64,000 bases of DNA from Acidimicrobiales bacterium (GCA_040219515.1 JAVJSI010000010.1:62001-126000); one strand, 5' to 3'. Shown: positions 42,955-51,275, numbered from the stretch's first letter. Notes: generated by a model from the sequence alone, not told the origin. Numbers and translations: made by a program.

Positions 42955-45557
42955 CAGCTCGCCTCGGCTTCGGGCTCCAGTTCGGCGATGACCTCGATCG
43001 TGGTGCGGTCGGTGACGGTGCCGGTGGTGACCGACTCGATCATGCCGGCGGCCTTGACGTCGTCGATGACCTGATCGAGGAGATCGAGTTGCGCCTTCGT
43101 GGCGGCGAAGGTGGCCGAGGTGACCGGGGTGCGGAGCTTGCGCTTCGCCTCGGACTTCTCGCGACGCACGATGCCGAGCGCCTCGGTGGCAACGTCACTC
43201 GGCCCGGGGCCGGTGCCGGCCCCGGCGGCGCGCAGATCGGTCGAGGCGGGCCACTCAGCCGTGTGGATCGAGCCGTCGTGCCACCAGTTCCAGACCTCTT
43301 CGCTGACGAACGGGAGGAATGGCGCGAACAGTCGCTGCAGGGTCGAGAGGGCAAGCCGCAGCGAGTGCTGGGCAGAGGCCGCTCGGTCGTTGCCGAATTC
43401 GCCGTAGGCACGGGCCTTCACGAGCTCGACGTGGTTGTCGGTGAACCACCAGAAGAAGGCCTCGGTGCGTTCGAGCGAACGGGCGTAGTCGAACGCGTCG
43501 AAGGCCTTCGTTGCGTCGTCGACGAGGTCGGCCAGCTTGTCGAGCATCGACCGGTCGAGCGGTTCGGTGATCGCCGCCGGGTCGATCGTCGAATCGCCGT
43601 CGCCGAAGCCGAGCACGAACTTGGTCGCGTTGAGCAGCTTGATCGACAGTCGGCGCCCGATCTTCATCTGGCCCTCGTCGAAGGCGGTGTCGGTACCCGG
43701 TCGGCCCGACGACGCCCAGTAGCGCACCGCGTCGGAGCCGTACTGCTCCAGCAGCTCGGTGGGAACGACGACGTTGCCCTTGGACTTCGACATCTTCTTG
43801 CGGTCGGGGTCGAGGATCCAGCCCGAGAGCGTGGCGTTCCTCCACGGGGCGACGCCCTCGTCGAAATGGGCCCGCACGACGGTGCTGAACAACCAGGTGC
43901 GGATGATGTCGTGGGCCTGCGGCCGGACGTCCATGGGGAACGTGGCGGCGTAGAGCTCGGGGTCGGTCTGCCACCCGCACGCGATCTGGGGCGTGAGCGA
44001 CGAAGTGGCCCACGTGTCCATGATGTCGGGCTCACCGATGAACCCCAGCGGTTCGCCGCGTTGCTCGGCGGTGTAGCCCGGGGGGACATCGGTGGACGGG
44101 TCGATCGGCAGGCTGTCGAGCTCGGGCGTGATCGCCTCGTCCCAGTCGGGTTCGCCCGATGCGTCGAGCGGATACCAGAGCGGGATGGGCACACCGAAGA
44201 AGCGCTGGCGACTGATCAGCCAGTCACCGTTGAGGCCCTCGATCCAGCTGGCGAAGCGGGACTGCATGTAGCCGGGGACCCAGTTGATCTCGTCGCCGCG
44301 AGCGACGAGCGCATCCCGAAGATCGGTGTCGCGGCCGCCGTTGCGGATATACCACTGGCGGCTGCTGACGATCTCGAGGGGCTTGTCGCCCTTCTCGAAG
44401 AACTTGACCGGGTGGGTGATGGGTCGGGGCTCGCCGTCGATGTCACCCGATTCGGCGAAGATCTTTGCGATCTCGTCCTGGGCATTCTTCGAGCGAAGAC
44501 CGGCGAGGCGCTGGTAGGCGGCTCGGCCGGTGTCAGAGGTGATCCAGTCGGGTGTCTCGTCGGCGAACTTGCCGTCGCGCTGGATGACGGTGCGGACGGG
44601 AAGGTCGAGCTCGCGCCACCAGGTGACGTCGGTGGTGTCGCCGAAGGTGCAGATCATGGCAATGCCGGTGCCCTTCTCGGGGTCGGCGAGCTCGTGGGCG
44701 AGGACCGGCACGTCGACGCCGAAGACCGGCGACGTGACCGTGGCCGTGTCGAAGTAGGGCTGGTAGCGCTCGTCGTCGGGATGGGCGACCAGCGCGACGC
44801 ACGATGGGACCAGCTCGGGCCGCGTGGTGTCGATCCAGATATCGGGGTTGCCATCGGTTCCGGCGAACTTGAGCTTGTGGTAGGCGCCGGGCATCTCCTT
44901 GTCCTCGAGCTCGGCCTGGGCGACCGCGGTCTGGAAGGTGATGTCCCACAGCGAGGGTGCCTCGACCTGATAGGCCTCGCCCCGTTCGAGATTGCCGAGG
45001 AAGCCGAGCTGGCTGATGCGCCGGGAGTGGTCGTTGATCGTCTCGTAAGTGCGGGTCCAGTCGACGGAGAGGCCGAGCCGCCGGAAGAGCGCCTCGAAGA
45101 TCTTCTCGTCCTCGACCGCCAGCTCGTGGCAGAGCTCGATGAAGTTCGGGCGACTGATCGCGACGGTCGGGCGTTTGGCGATGGCCTTGGGGTCGCCGGC
45201 GTCGTCGGGCGCGGTGAAGTCGGGGTCGTAGAGGAGCGAGGGGTCGCAGCGGACACCGAAATAGTTCTGGACGCGACGTTCGGTGGGCAGCCCGTTGTCG
45301 TCCCACCCCATCGGGTAGAAGACCTCTTTGCCCGCCATGCGCTGGTAGCGGGCGACGGTGTCGGTGTGGGTGTAGGAGAACACGTGGCCGACGTGGAGTG
45401 AGCCGGAGACCGTGGGCGGCGGTGTGTCGATGGAGAAGACTTCGTCGCGCGACTTCGACGCGTCGAAGTGGTAGATCCCGGTCTCGTCCCATACGGCATC
45501 CCACTTGTCCTCGAGGCCGGCGAGGTCGGGCTTTTCGGGAATGCGGGACGTGCTCAT
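42954..45557 (-). CDS. valS: Valyl-tRNA synthetase, archaeal/rickettsial type
   Basis: An 867-residue class Ia synthetase that charges tRNA-Val. HIGH is HVGH (about residues 56-59) and KMSKS is KMSKSKGNVVVP (near 587). The editing domain lies between them (VALVAHPDDERYQPYF...DTTDVTWWRELDLPVR). The segment after HIGH reads YPMGWDDNGLPTERRVQNYFG, the pattern of archaeal and rickettsial (type 2) ValRS, not the bacterial GTDHAGIATQ. The start ATG 45557 has a TAGTCT box 9 nt upstream. A small methyltransferase is co-translated at its end. Confidence 0.95.
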   Translation of the reverse strand: MSTSRIPEKPDLAGLEDKWDAVWDETGIYHFDASKSRDEVFSIDTPPPTVSGSLHVGHVFSYTHTDTVARYQRMAGKEVFYPMGWDDNGLPTERRVQNYFGVRCDPSLLYDPDFTAPDDAGDPKAIAKRPTVAISRPNFIELCHELAVEDEKIFEALFRRLGLSVDWTRTYETINDHSRRISQLGFLGNLERGEAYQVEAPSLWDITFQTAVAQAELEDKEMPGAYHKLKFAGTDGNPDIWIDTTRPELVPSCVALVAHPDDERYQPYFDTATVTSPVFGVDVPVLAHELADPEKGTGIAMICTFGDTTDVTWWRELDLPVRTVIQRDGKFADETPDWITSDTGRAAYQRLAGLRSKNAQDEIAKIFAESGDIDGEPRPITHPVKFFEKGDKPLEIVSSRQWYIRNGGRDTDLRDALVARGDEINWVPGYMQSRFASWIEGLNGDWLISRQRFFGVPIPLWYPLDASGEPDWDEAITPELDSLPIDPSTDVPPGYTAEQRGEPLGFIGEPDIMDTWATSSLTPQIACGWQTDPELYAATFPMDVRPQAHDIIRTWLFSTVVRAHFDEGVAPWRNATLSGWILDPDRKKMSKSKGNVVVPTELLEQYGSDAVRYWASSGRPGTDTAFDEGQMKIGRRLSIKLLNATKFVLGFGDGDSTIDPAAITEPLDRSMLDKLADLVDDATKAFDAFDYARSLERTEAFFWWFTDNHVELVKARAYGEFGNDRAASAQHSLRLALSTLQRLFAPFLPFVSEEVWNWWHDGSIHTAEWPASTDLRAAGAGTGPGPSDVATEALGIVRREKSEAKRKLRTPVTSATFAATKAQLDLLDQVIDDVKAAGMIESVTTGTVTDRTTIEVIAELEPEAEAS

Positions 45558-45566
45558 AGACCGCCG

Positions 45567-45572
45567 AGACTA
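45567..45572 (-). promoter_or_regulatory. -10 box (TAGTCT) of valS
   Basis: On the minus strand TAGTCT ends 9 nt before the valS ATG at 45557. It lies beside the repeat at 45584-45642, so that hairpin is just upstream of the promoter and may insulate it. Confidence 0.5.
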
Positions 45573-45583
45573 CCGTTGCATTC

Positions 45584-45642
45584 GGGGTCAGACCCCCGTT
45601 GCAGTTGGGGTCAGACCCTGAATGCAACGGGGGTCTGACCCC
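45584..45642. repeat. REP-like inverted repeat with nested GGGGTC(A/T)GACCCC units
   Basis: A perfect 20-nt inverted repeat pairs 45584-45603 with 45623-45642 around a 19-nt loop. The loop itself carries a third copy of the GGGGTCAGACCC core. Related TTGCA/TGCAAC ends flank the cores (for example from 45577 and 45618). The nested near-palindromes and extragenic place, between valS and azlD, are typical of REP or REPIN elements that RAYT-type transposases mobilise. It could also terminate the azlCD transcript. Confidence 0.7.
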
Positions 45643-45670
45643 AGTGCTGCACGCCCGTTGCGGTTTTGGC

Positions 45671-45982
45671 TCAGCCGAGGGCGGCGAGGGTCCAGAGGAC
45701 GGGCATGCCGATGAAGAGGCAGAGGGCGACGCTCTTCGTGCGCCAGGAGATCAGGGCGACCACGACGATGGTCAGGTGCCATTCGTCGACGCCGCGGAAC
45801 CCGTCGTCGGCGTAGAAGATGGCGTTGGCGGTGATGGCGGCCAGCACCGCCGGCGGGATCATCGACAGCACGGTGTTGATCCGGGGCGGGATCTCGCCGA
45901 TCCGGCCGGCCAGGGCCACGAAGCTCAGCCGGAGGAGATAGGTGCCGATCCCGACGATGACGATCTGGGCGACCGGGCTCAT
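45671..45982 (-). CDS. azlD: AzlD-like branched-chain amino-acid exporter small subunit
   Basis: A 103-residue membrane protein with four hydrophobic segments. Typical AzlD features are IGTYLLRLSFVAL, RINTVLSMIPPAVLAAITANAIFY and a C-terminal SVALCLFIGMPVLWTLAAL. AzlD/YgaH works with AzlC/YgaZ to export valine and other branched-chain amino acids. The ATG at 45982 overlaps the azlC stop (ATGA). The long frame upstream of this ATG is a shadow of azlC. It lies next to valS and not far from ilvD, so all three concern branched-chain amino acids, but they are separate transcripts. Confidence 0.88.
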   Translation of the reverse strand: MSPVAQIVIVGIGTYLLRLSFVALAGRIGEIPPRINTVLSMIPPAVLAAITANAIFYADDGFRGVDEWHLTIVVVALISWRTKSVALCLFIGMPVLWTLAALG

Positions 45983-46653
45983 CTCGCGGCCTCGAGTCGT
46001 TCGGAGAGGTACGCGCCCACCGCGATGCCGGCCAGCGCGCCGAGCATGATGTTGATGCCGCCCGGCGCGGCACGGGTGCCCACCGCCACCGCGGCCCCGA
46101 CGACGGCCGCCGCCAGCTTCGGGCGTGTCGTCAGCGTCGGCACCAGCAGCGCCATGAACATCAACGGCACGGTGAAGCCGATCTGCCAGCTCTCGGGGAT
46201 GTCGCCGCCGACGAGCACACCGAGGGTGGTGCCGATCCACCACGGCAACACGAACCACGCCGCAGCGCCGAGCGCGAACCAGCGCCGGTACTCGGGATCC
46301 CGTTGCGTCTCGAATTCGAGCAGCGAGATGACGGCGGTCTGGTCGGCCATCACGTAGGCGAGCCCGAACCGCCACCGCGACGAGAAGTCGCGATACGCCG
46401 GCGCGAGTGACGCGGAGTAGAGGGCGAAGCGCAGGTTGATGGTGAGCGCAGTGATGACGGCCACGAACCACGGGGCGCCGTCGTCGATGAGTTCGACGAG
46501 CGCGAGCTGGGCTGCGCCGGCGAGGATCGCGAACGAGGCGAAGATGCCGGTCGCATCGCTCAGCCCTTTGTCGACCGCGGTGGCGCCGTAGACGATGCCG
46601 AACGGCCATGCGATCAGCGACAGCGGAAAGATCCGGCGGACCCCGTTGGCCAT
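45979..46653 (-). CDS. azlC: AzlC-like branched-chain amino-acid exporter large subunit
   Basis: A 224-residue membrane protein with about six or seven hydrophobic segments. IFPLSLIAWPFGIVYGATAVDKGLS and the AQLALVELIDDGAPWFVAVITALTINLRFALYSASLAP region, with its conserved NLR, identify AzlC/YgaZ. I chose ATG 46653, which gives the family's usual N-terminus and length; a frame start at 46704 or 46773 would add 17-40 residues not typical of the family. No -10 box is obvious before it. It is the first gene of a two-gene exporter operon. Confidence 0.88.
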   Translation of the reverse strand: MANGVRRIFPLSLIAWPFGIVYGATAVDKGLSDATGIFASFAILAGAAQLALVELIDDGAPWFVAVITALTINLRFALYSASLAPAYRDFSSRWRFGLAYVMADQTAVISLLEFETQRDPEYRRWFALGAAAWFVLPWWIGTTLGVLVGGDIPESWQIGFTVPLMFMALLVPTLTTRPKLAAAVVGAAVAVGTRAAPGGINIMLGALAGIAVGAYLSERLEAAR

Positions 46654-46750
46654 GGCGGTTCGGCGACTGAACACCGAGGCAGTGTGCCAGCTCGCTCCGG
46701 ACATCCTCGGACGAATTCGCCTCCGTTCGTGCCATGGCGCACCGCAGTCA

Positions 46751-46787
46751 TGGACAAGTTGAGTAACATACAAGTAAAATACAAGTT
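46751..46787 (+). promoter_or_regulatory. TSUP promoter with repeated ACAAGT elements
   Basis: TGGACA (46751-46756), an 18-nt spacer and TAAAAT (46775-46780) lie 7 nt before the GTG start at 46788. The AT-rich stretch contains direct repeats ATACAAGT at 46768-46775 and 46779-46786, 11 nt apart, and a third ACAAGTT at 46754-46760. One-turn spacing of direct repeats suggests a regulator site over the -10 region. The low GC content here stands out from the rest of the window. Confidence 0.65.
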
Positions 46788-47510
46788 GTGTCCGAGGTCG
46801 AGCTCGCCGTGATCTTCGTCGCCGCAGTGCTCACCGCGGCGCTCACGGCGGTGGCGGGGGCAGGCGGTGGCGTCGTCCTGCTCGTGGTCATGCTCCAGTT
46901 CCTCGATCCGGCGGTGGCGATCCCCGCGCACGGTGTGGTGCAACTGGTGTCCAACGGCACCCGCACGCTCACCATGCGCCACGACGCCGACACGTCGTTG
47001 TTGCGGTGGTACCTGCCGCTCCTGATTCCGGCAACCGTGGCCGGCTACTTCATCGCCGACGGCATTCCCCGCGACAGCGGGAAGGCCGTGGTCGGTGTCT
47101 TCGCGTTGCTCGCGGTGTGGTGGCCGGCCGCCACGGCGTGGCTCGCGCCACCGGGTGGGGGAGTGCGGCGGCTCAGCCTGGTGGGCGCGGTGGCCGGTCT
47201 GCTCAACCCGACGCTCGGCGCCCCGGGTCCATTGCTGGCGCCGGCGTTTCGGACGGTGACGAGCGATCATGTGGGCTTCGTGGCGACCTTCTCGCTCGTG
47301 CAGTTCATCAACCACGCAGTGAAGGTCGTCGTGTTCGGTGTGGCCGGGTTCGTCTGGCGCGAACACCTGCCGATGATCGTGCTGGCCGGTACCGGCGTGG
47401 TGATCGGCACCCGGGTCGGCGCTCGCCACATCGGCCGCTTCGACCCGATCGTGCTGGGCCGTGTCTTCCAGGTCGCGGCCACGGTCGGCGCGCTGCGGCT
47501 GATCGTCTGA
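46788..47510 (+). CDS. TSUP/TauE-SafE family membrane transporter
   Basis: A 240-residue membrane protein of the TSUP family (sulfite/sulfonate/organic-anion exporters). The first helix has the conserved GAGGGVVLL turn (residues about 20-32) and the second half repeats the fold at GLLNPTLGAPGPLLAPAF (about 140-160), giving about seven or eight segments. The half-repeat layout and length are standard. The GTG at 46788 is preferred because of its well-placed promoter. No sulfur-metabolism gene is close, so the substrate is unknown. The direct-repeat elements suggest it is tightly regulated. Confidence 0.88.
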   Translation: MSEVELAVIFVAAVLTAALTAVAGAGGGVVLLVVMLQFLDPAVAIPAHGVVQLVSNGTRTLTMRHDADTSLLRWYLPLLIPATVAGYFIADGIPRDSGKAVVGVFALLAVWWPAATAWLAPPGGGVRRLSLVGAVAGLLNPTLGAPGPLLAPAFRTVTSDHVGFVATFSLVQFINHAVKVVVFGVAGFVWREHLPMIVLAGTGVVIGTRVGARHIGRFDPIVLGRVFQVAATVGALRLIV

Positions 47511-47527
47511 CCCGGCGCTGACCCCGG

Positions 47528-48028
47528 CTAACCGCGATCGACGAGTTCGTCGACCTTCGCGGTGAGCGTCTCCTCGGTGAGCACCCCGGTGTGGACGTCG
47601 ACGACCTCGCCGGTGGCGGTCACGAAGACGGTGGTCGGCAGCCCGATCGCCTGGAAGCGACTGAGCGCCGAGCCATCGGCATCCCAGAGCGTCGGGTAGC
47701 TGATGCCGGTGGCGGCAATGATGCGTTGTCCCGCTGCGGCGGTGGCGTCCTCGGACAGACCCACGAAGTCGACGGTGTCGCCGAGGGCCCGGTGGACGGC
47801 GTCGAACGCGGGCATCTCGGCCACGCAGGGCGCACACGACTCGGCGAAGAAGTTGATGACCAAGGGGCGGCCGTCAGTGTGGCGCAGTTCCGCGGGCTGG
47901 CTGTCGAAGTCCCGGACCGCGATGGGGGTGAAGGCATCGGCCTCCGGTTCGCTCTCCCCGCAGGCCGAGGCCAGCGTGACGATCGCAAGTGCGATGGCCA
48001 CGACTCGCCGAGCGGTGGAGGAGCGCAT
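47528..48028 (-). CDS. TlpA/ResA-like thioredoxin-fold lipoprotein
   Basis: A 166-residue secreted thiol oxidoreductase. Residues 1-22 form a signal peptide ending LASA-C23 (lipobox), so the protein is membrane-tethered outside. The redox site is C65-APC-C68 order C-A-P-C in FFAESCAPCVAEMP, and the cis-Pro lies in AIGLPTTVFV. The fold is that of TlpA/ResA proteins, which reduce disulfides in exported proteins or apocytochromes. ATG 48028 is supported by a TACCGT box 7 nt upstream; the frame beyond it is antisense noise. It is divergent from the shikimate-kinase-like gene. Confidence 0.9.
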   Translation of the reverse strand: MRSSTARRVVAIALAIVTLASACGESEPEADAFTPIAVRDFDSQPAELRHTDGRPLVINFFAESCAPCVAEMPAFDAVHRALGDTVDFVGLSEDATAAAGQRIIAATGISYPTLWDADGSALSRFQAIGLPTTVFVTATGEVVDVHTGVLTEETLTAKVDELVDRG

Positions 48029-48071
48029 GGACGTGACGGTATCCGCCCCGGCCTTCTGGCACGCTGTCGCG

Positions 48072-48578
48072 ATGGTGAACCGCCGACCGCATGTGGCGAT
48101 CGTGGGGCAGATGGGGGTGGGCAAGTCAACGCTCGGCCGCGCGCTCGCGTCGGCGCTCGATCGTCGCCATGTCGACGGTGATGATGAACTCGAGGCCGGT
48201 ACCGGACGGAACGCCACCGGGATTCTCGACGAGCTGGGGCTTGCTGCGCTGCACGAGGCCGAGGCGGAGGTGTTCCTCGCCCGACTCGCAGAATCCGAGC
48301 CACTGGTGATCAGCGCGTCGGCCTCGGTGATCGAGTCGCCGATCTGCCGATCGGCGATGGCGGAGCATGCGGTGGTCGTGTGGATCGACGGGTCGCCACT
48401 CGACGTCGCGGTCCGGTCTGCTGGAGCGGCGCACCGACGTCCGCTCGACGATGCCGAGGTGATGGCCATCGACACCCGCCGGCGGCCGCTCTACGAGGCC
48501 GCGGCCGATCTGGTGGTGGACAACGACACCGGTGTCGACGTCGTGGCCGAACGGGTGAGTCCGCTTCTGGAACAGTGA
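48072..48578 (+). CDS. Shikimate kinase-like protein with degenerate substrate site
   Basis: A 168-residue P-loop kinase with the size and order of shikimate kinase. Walker A is GQMGVGKST (residues 12-20), then VDGDDELE (D35-D38), which holds Mg and the substrate. The C-terminal RRRPLYEAAADLVVDND is conserved. But the shikimate-binding FRxxE after the Asp motif is replaced (LHEAEAEVF), and the GGG loop reads SASAS. It may therefore phosphorylate another small alcohol, such as gluconate, or have lost activity. ATG 48072 fits the family start; an in-frame ATG at 48027 overlaps the divergent lipoprotein start codon. Confidence 0.8.
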   Translation: MVNRRPHVAIVGQMGVGKSTLGRALASALDRRHVDGDDELEAGTGRNATGILDELGLAALHEAEAEVFLARLAESEPLVISASASVIESPICRSAMAEHAVVVWIDGSPLDVAVRSAGAAHRRPLDDAEVMAIDTRRRPLYEAAADLVVDNDTGVDVVAERVSPLLEQ

Positions 48579-49844
48579 TCAGCCGGGCGGCGCCGGTTTC
48601 GTCGTGTGGGCGACGACGACCCTGTTGCCGCCCTGGGTCCTTGCGTGGTCGAGGGCGCCGGCGGCGCGGTGGAGGATCTCCTCTATCGTGCCGCCGGAGG
48701 CCGATCCGATCACGCCGATCGACAACGAGAACGGGGGATCGTCACTGTTCGACTGGGCCAGTACGAGCTCCTCGCGCAGTCGTTCGAAGGCGCGGGTGGC
48801 GTCCTCAGGACTGGTGCGCGGGAGCACGAACAGGAACTCGTCGCCACCGATGCGACCGATGACGTCGCCGGGGCGCACGGCCTTGCGGGCCACCCGGGCG
48901 ATGAGCTGGAGGGCCCGGTCGCCGGCCTCGCGGCCCTCGGTCTCGTTGAGCCGGCTGAAGCGGTCGATGTCGGCGACGGCGACGGTGAAGGGCTGGCGGT
49001 CGCGCAGCATCCGCAGGACGCGTTCCTGCATGGCCGAGCGGTCGGGGAGACCGGTCAGCTTGTCGATGTCCTCCGCGGTGGCGGCGGTGGAGATCGAGGC
49101 GCGCAGGATCGCCAATCGGGCGCCGACCAGGGTGGCGACGTCCTCGAGGAACTTGACGTCGTCGCGGCCGGGCTTCTCGCACTCGGGACCGAAGCCGTAC
49201 ATGACGCCGAGGAGCCGTCCCATCACGTTGACCGGGATCGCGATCGCGGACATGGGCTGGTGCAGGCGTGAGACGAGGTGGGTACAGACGTCGAGGCGGT
49301 CGGTGGTGTCGTAGACGATCGTTGTGTTCGTCCTGGCCGCGAGCGACTCCCACGGGGAGCTGCGGGTGCCTTGCTTGGTCTGATGATCGCCGGTGGCGAC
49401 CGCGAGCTCCAGCACCGGATCGATCGGGTCGACCAGGTGGAGTTCCACCGGCTGCATGGAGAGGTGCTTCTTGAACGCCTCGCGCACGATGTCGATGGCG
49501 TCGGCTTCGGTGGGTGCCAGGTCGAGCGCGGCGTCGAGTTCGCGGAGCACAGCCCGTTCGACCTTCTCGTCGTGCAGCTCGCTCTTCACGGCCGAGAGTC
49601 GGCGATTGCTCTCGCGTTCACGGTCGCGATGGCGGCGGCTGAGAAGTGATCGACAGGCGATGGCCGTGGCGGCAGCGGCGACGATGGCCGGGGCCGCGAC
49701 CGAGAGGACACCGTCGACGAGGTCGCGCCCGCTGGTGAGGAGGAACACGACGGCCGCAGTGACGGCGACGGCGAGCGCGACGACGAACGCGACCATGGCA
49801 GTGCGGTCGCTCCAGCGTGGTTCGTCTCGTCGTCGGGATTTCAC
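48579..49844 (-). CDS. Membrane GAF-GGDEF diguanylate cyclase
   Basis: A 421-residue c-di-GMP synthase. Two membrane helices (residues about 14-35 and 40-62) and a charged coiled-coil linker lead to a GAF-like domain (about 95-245), then GGDEF. The catalytic GGDEF is intact at 333-337, and the inhibitory I-site RPGD at 324-327 is five residues upstream, so product feedback should work. Near the domain start, DKLTGLPDR is typical. The much longer upstream frame is antisense to the acyl-CoA dehydrogenase. GTG 49844 has a TAGGAG ribosome site about 7 nt before it. The stop abuts the convergent kinase-like gene. Confidence 0.9.
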   Translation of the reverse strand: MKSRRRDEPRWSDRTAMVAFVVALAVAVTAAVVFLLTSGRDLVDGVLSVAAPAIVAAAATAIACRSLLSRRHRDRERESNRRLSAVKSELHDEKVERAVLRELDAALDLAPTEADAIDIVREAFKKHLSMQPVELHLVDPIDPVLELAVATGDHQTKQGTRSSPWESLAARTNTTIVYDTTDRLDVCTHLVSRLHQPMSAIAIPVNVMGRLLGVMYGFGPECEKPGRDDVKFLEDVATLVGARLAILRASISTAATAEDIDKLTGLPDRSAMQERVLRMLRDRQPFTVAVADIDRFSRLNETEGREAGDRALQLIARVARKAVRPGDVIGRIGGDEFLFVLPRTSPEDATRAFERLREELVLAQSNSDDPPFSLSIGVIGSASGGTIEEILHRAAGALDHARTQGGNRVVVAHTTKPAPPG

Positions 49845-49986
49845 GTGGACTCCTATCGCACAAAACGGGGCGAAGATGAGGTGAAGCAGTTGGCTCGGGA
49901 CTGGAATCCGTCCGATGGCGCAGGATCTCGCCGGTGGCCGGATCGGGGGGTTGCCAGATCCCGTCCGGATCCGTACTCTCGTTGTT

Positions 49987-50002
49987 GTTACCGGTGAGTA
50001 AC
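49987..50002 (+). promoter_or_regulatory. GTTAC-N6-GTAAC operator-like inverted repeat
   Basis: GTTAC at 49987-49991 and GTAAC at 49998-50002 form a 16-nt palindrome 22 nt before the acyl-CoA dehydrogenase start. It resembles TetR-family sites upstream of lipid-catabolism genes in actinomycetes. An AGGAG ribosome site at about 50012-50016 follows, so this gene, unlike most here, has a leader. Confidence 0.5.
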
Positions 50003-50024
50003 CACCCATCTCCAGGAGACCCCC

Positions 50025-51239
50025 ATGGCCGAGTTCTCGCTCGAACTGAATGAAGACCAGCTCCAACTCCAGAAGTGGATCCACGAGTTCGCTGTCGATG
50101 TCATCCGGCCGGCGGCCGAGGAATGGGACGAGCGTGAAGAGTTCCCGTACCCGATCGTCCAACAGGCCGCCGAGATCGGCCTCTACGGCTGGGAGTTCAT
50201 GGCCGAGGGCATGATGGGCGACCCCACCGGTCTGACCATGCCGGTCGCCATCGAAGAACTGTTCTGGGGCGACGCCGGCATCGGCATGGCCATCATGGGC
50301 TCCGGACTCGCCGCCGCCGGAATCGCTGCGTCGGGCACGCCCGAGCAGGTCATGGAGTGGGTGCCGCAGTGCTACGGCACGCCCGAGAAGCTCGCCCTCG
50401 GCGCGTTCGCCGCGTCCGAGCCCGATGCCGGTTCCGACGTCGGCGGCTACCGCACCCGGGCCGTCTACGACGAGGCCAAGGACGAGTGGGTCCTCAACGG
50501 CACCAAGGCGTGGATCACCAACGGCGGCATCGCCGACATCCACGTCGTCGTCGGCGTGGTCGATCCCGAACTCGGGACGAAGGGCCACGCCAGCTTCATC
50601 GTGCCGCCCAACACCAAGGGCCTGTCCATGGGCCAGAAGTACAAGAAGCACGGCATCCGTGCGTCGCACACCGCCGAGGTCGTGCTCGACGACGTCCGTG
50701 TCCCCGGCTCGTGTCTGCTCGGTGGCAAGGAGAAGCTCGACGAGCGCCTCGCCCGAGTCCGCCGTGGCGAGAAGGGCAACTCCCAAGCTGCGATGCAGAC
50801 CTTCGAGGCGACCCGCCCCGCCGTGGGAGCCCAGGCGCTCGGCGTCGCCCGTGCCGCCTACGAGTACTCGCTCGAGTACGCCAAGGAGCGCCACGCGTTC
50901 GGCCGGGCGATCATCATGAACCAGTCGATCGCGTTCATGCTCGCCGACATGGCGACCGAGATCGACGCCAGCCGCATGCTGATCTGGCGGGCGGCCTGGA
51001 TGGGCAAGAACGGCGAGTTCAAGAACGCCGAGGGCTCCATGGCCAAGATGAAGGCCGGCCGCACCGCCACCTGGGTGACCGAACGGGCCATCCAGATCCT
51101 GGGCGGCTACGGCTACACCCGCGAGTACCCCGTCGAGCGCTGGCACCGTGACGCAAAGATCCACGACATCTTCGAAGGCACCGAACAGATCCAGCAGCTC
51201 GTGATCAGCCGGGCCATCTCCGGTCTGCGCATCGAGTAA
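50025..51239 (+). CDS. Acyl-CoA dehydrogenase (MCAD-like active site)
   Basis: A 404-residue acyl-CoA dehydrogenase with a complete family layout. The FAD/substrate signature is FAASEPDAGSDVGGY (residues about 127-141), the Trp-loop KAWITNGG follows, and the C-terminal catalytic base is E384 in IFEGTEQIQ, the medium-chain position. It therefore differs from the dehydrogenase pair at 1760-3920, which lack that Glu. The N-terminus MAEFSLELNEDQ and length fit a homotetramer. ATG 50025 has an AGGAG site upstream. It is a single-gene unit with its own operator-like palindrome; chain length is not predictable. Confidence 0.95.
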   Translation: MAEFSLELNEDQLQLQKWIHEFAVDVIRPAAEEWDEREEFPYPIVQQAAEIGLYGWEFMAEGMMGDPTGLTMPVAIEELFWGDAGIGMAIMGSGLAAAGIAASGTPEQVMEWVPQCYGTPEKLALGAFAASEPDAGSDVGGYRTRAVYDEAKDEWVLNGTKAWITNGGIADIHVVVGVVDPELGTKGHASFIVPPNTKGLSMGQKYKKHGIRASHTAEVVLDDVRVPGSCLLGGKEKLDERLARVRRGEKGNSQAAMQTFEATRPAVGAQALGVARAAYEYSLEYAKERHAFGRAIIMNQSIAFMLADMATEIDASRMLIWRAAWMGKNGEFKNAEGSMAKMKAGRTATWVTERAIQILGGYGYTREYPVERWHRDAKIHDIFEGTEQIQQLVISRAISGLRIE

Positions 51240-51247
51240 TCGGCAAA

Positions 51248-51265
51248 ACGTCCCCGCGGGGACGT
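51248..51265 (-). terminator. Rho-independent terminator of the toxin-antitoxin operon
   Basis: A perfect 18-nt palindrome (51248-51265) is followed on the minus strand by TTTT (complement of AAAA at 51245-51248). It lies 10 nt after the toxin stop at 51276. On the plus strand it could also end the dehydrogenase transcript. Confidence 0.7.
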
Positions 51266-51275
51266 CGTCGGGTGC

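Noticed and set aside
42846-45401. An 851-codon plus-strand frame opposite valS
   Set aside because: Antisense to a clear tRNA synthetase; the translation is low-complexity Gly/Asp/Val/Arg with no motif.
48579-51164. The long minus-strand frame upstream of the GGDEF protein
   Set aside because: Beyond 49844 it is antisense to the acyl-CoA dehydrogenase; a ribosome site and natural N-terminus mark GTG 49844.
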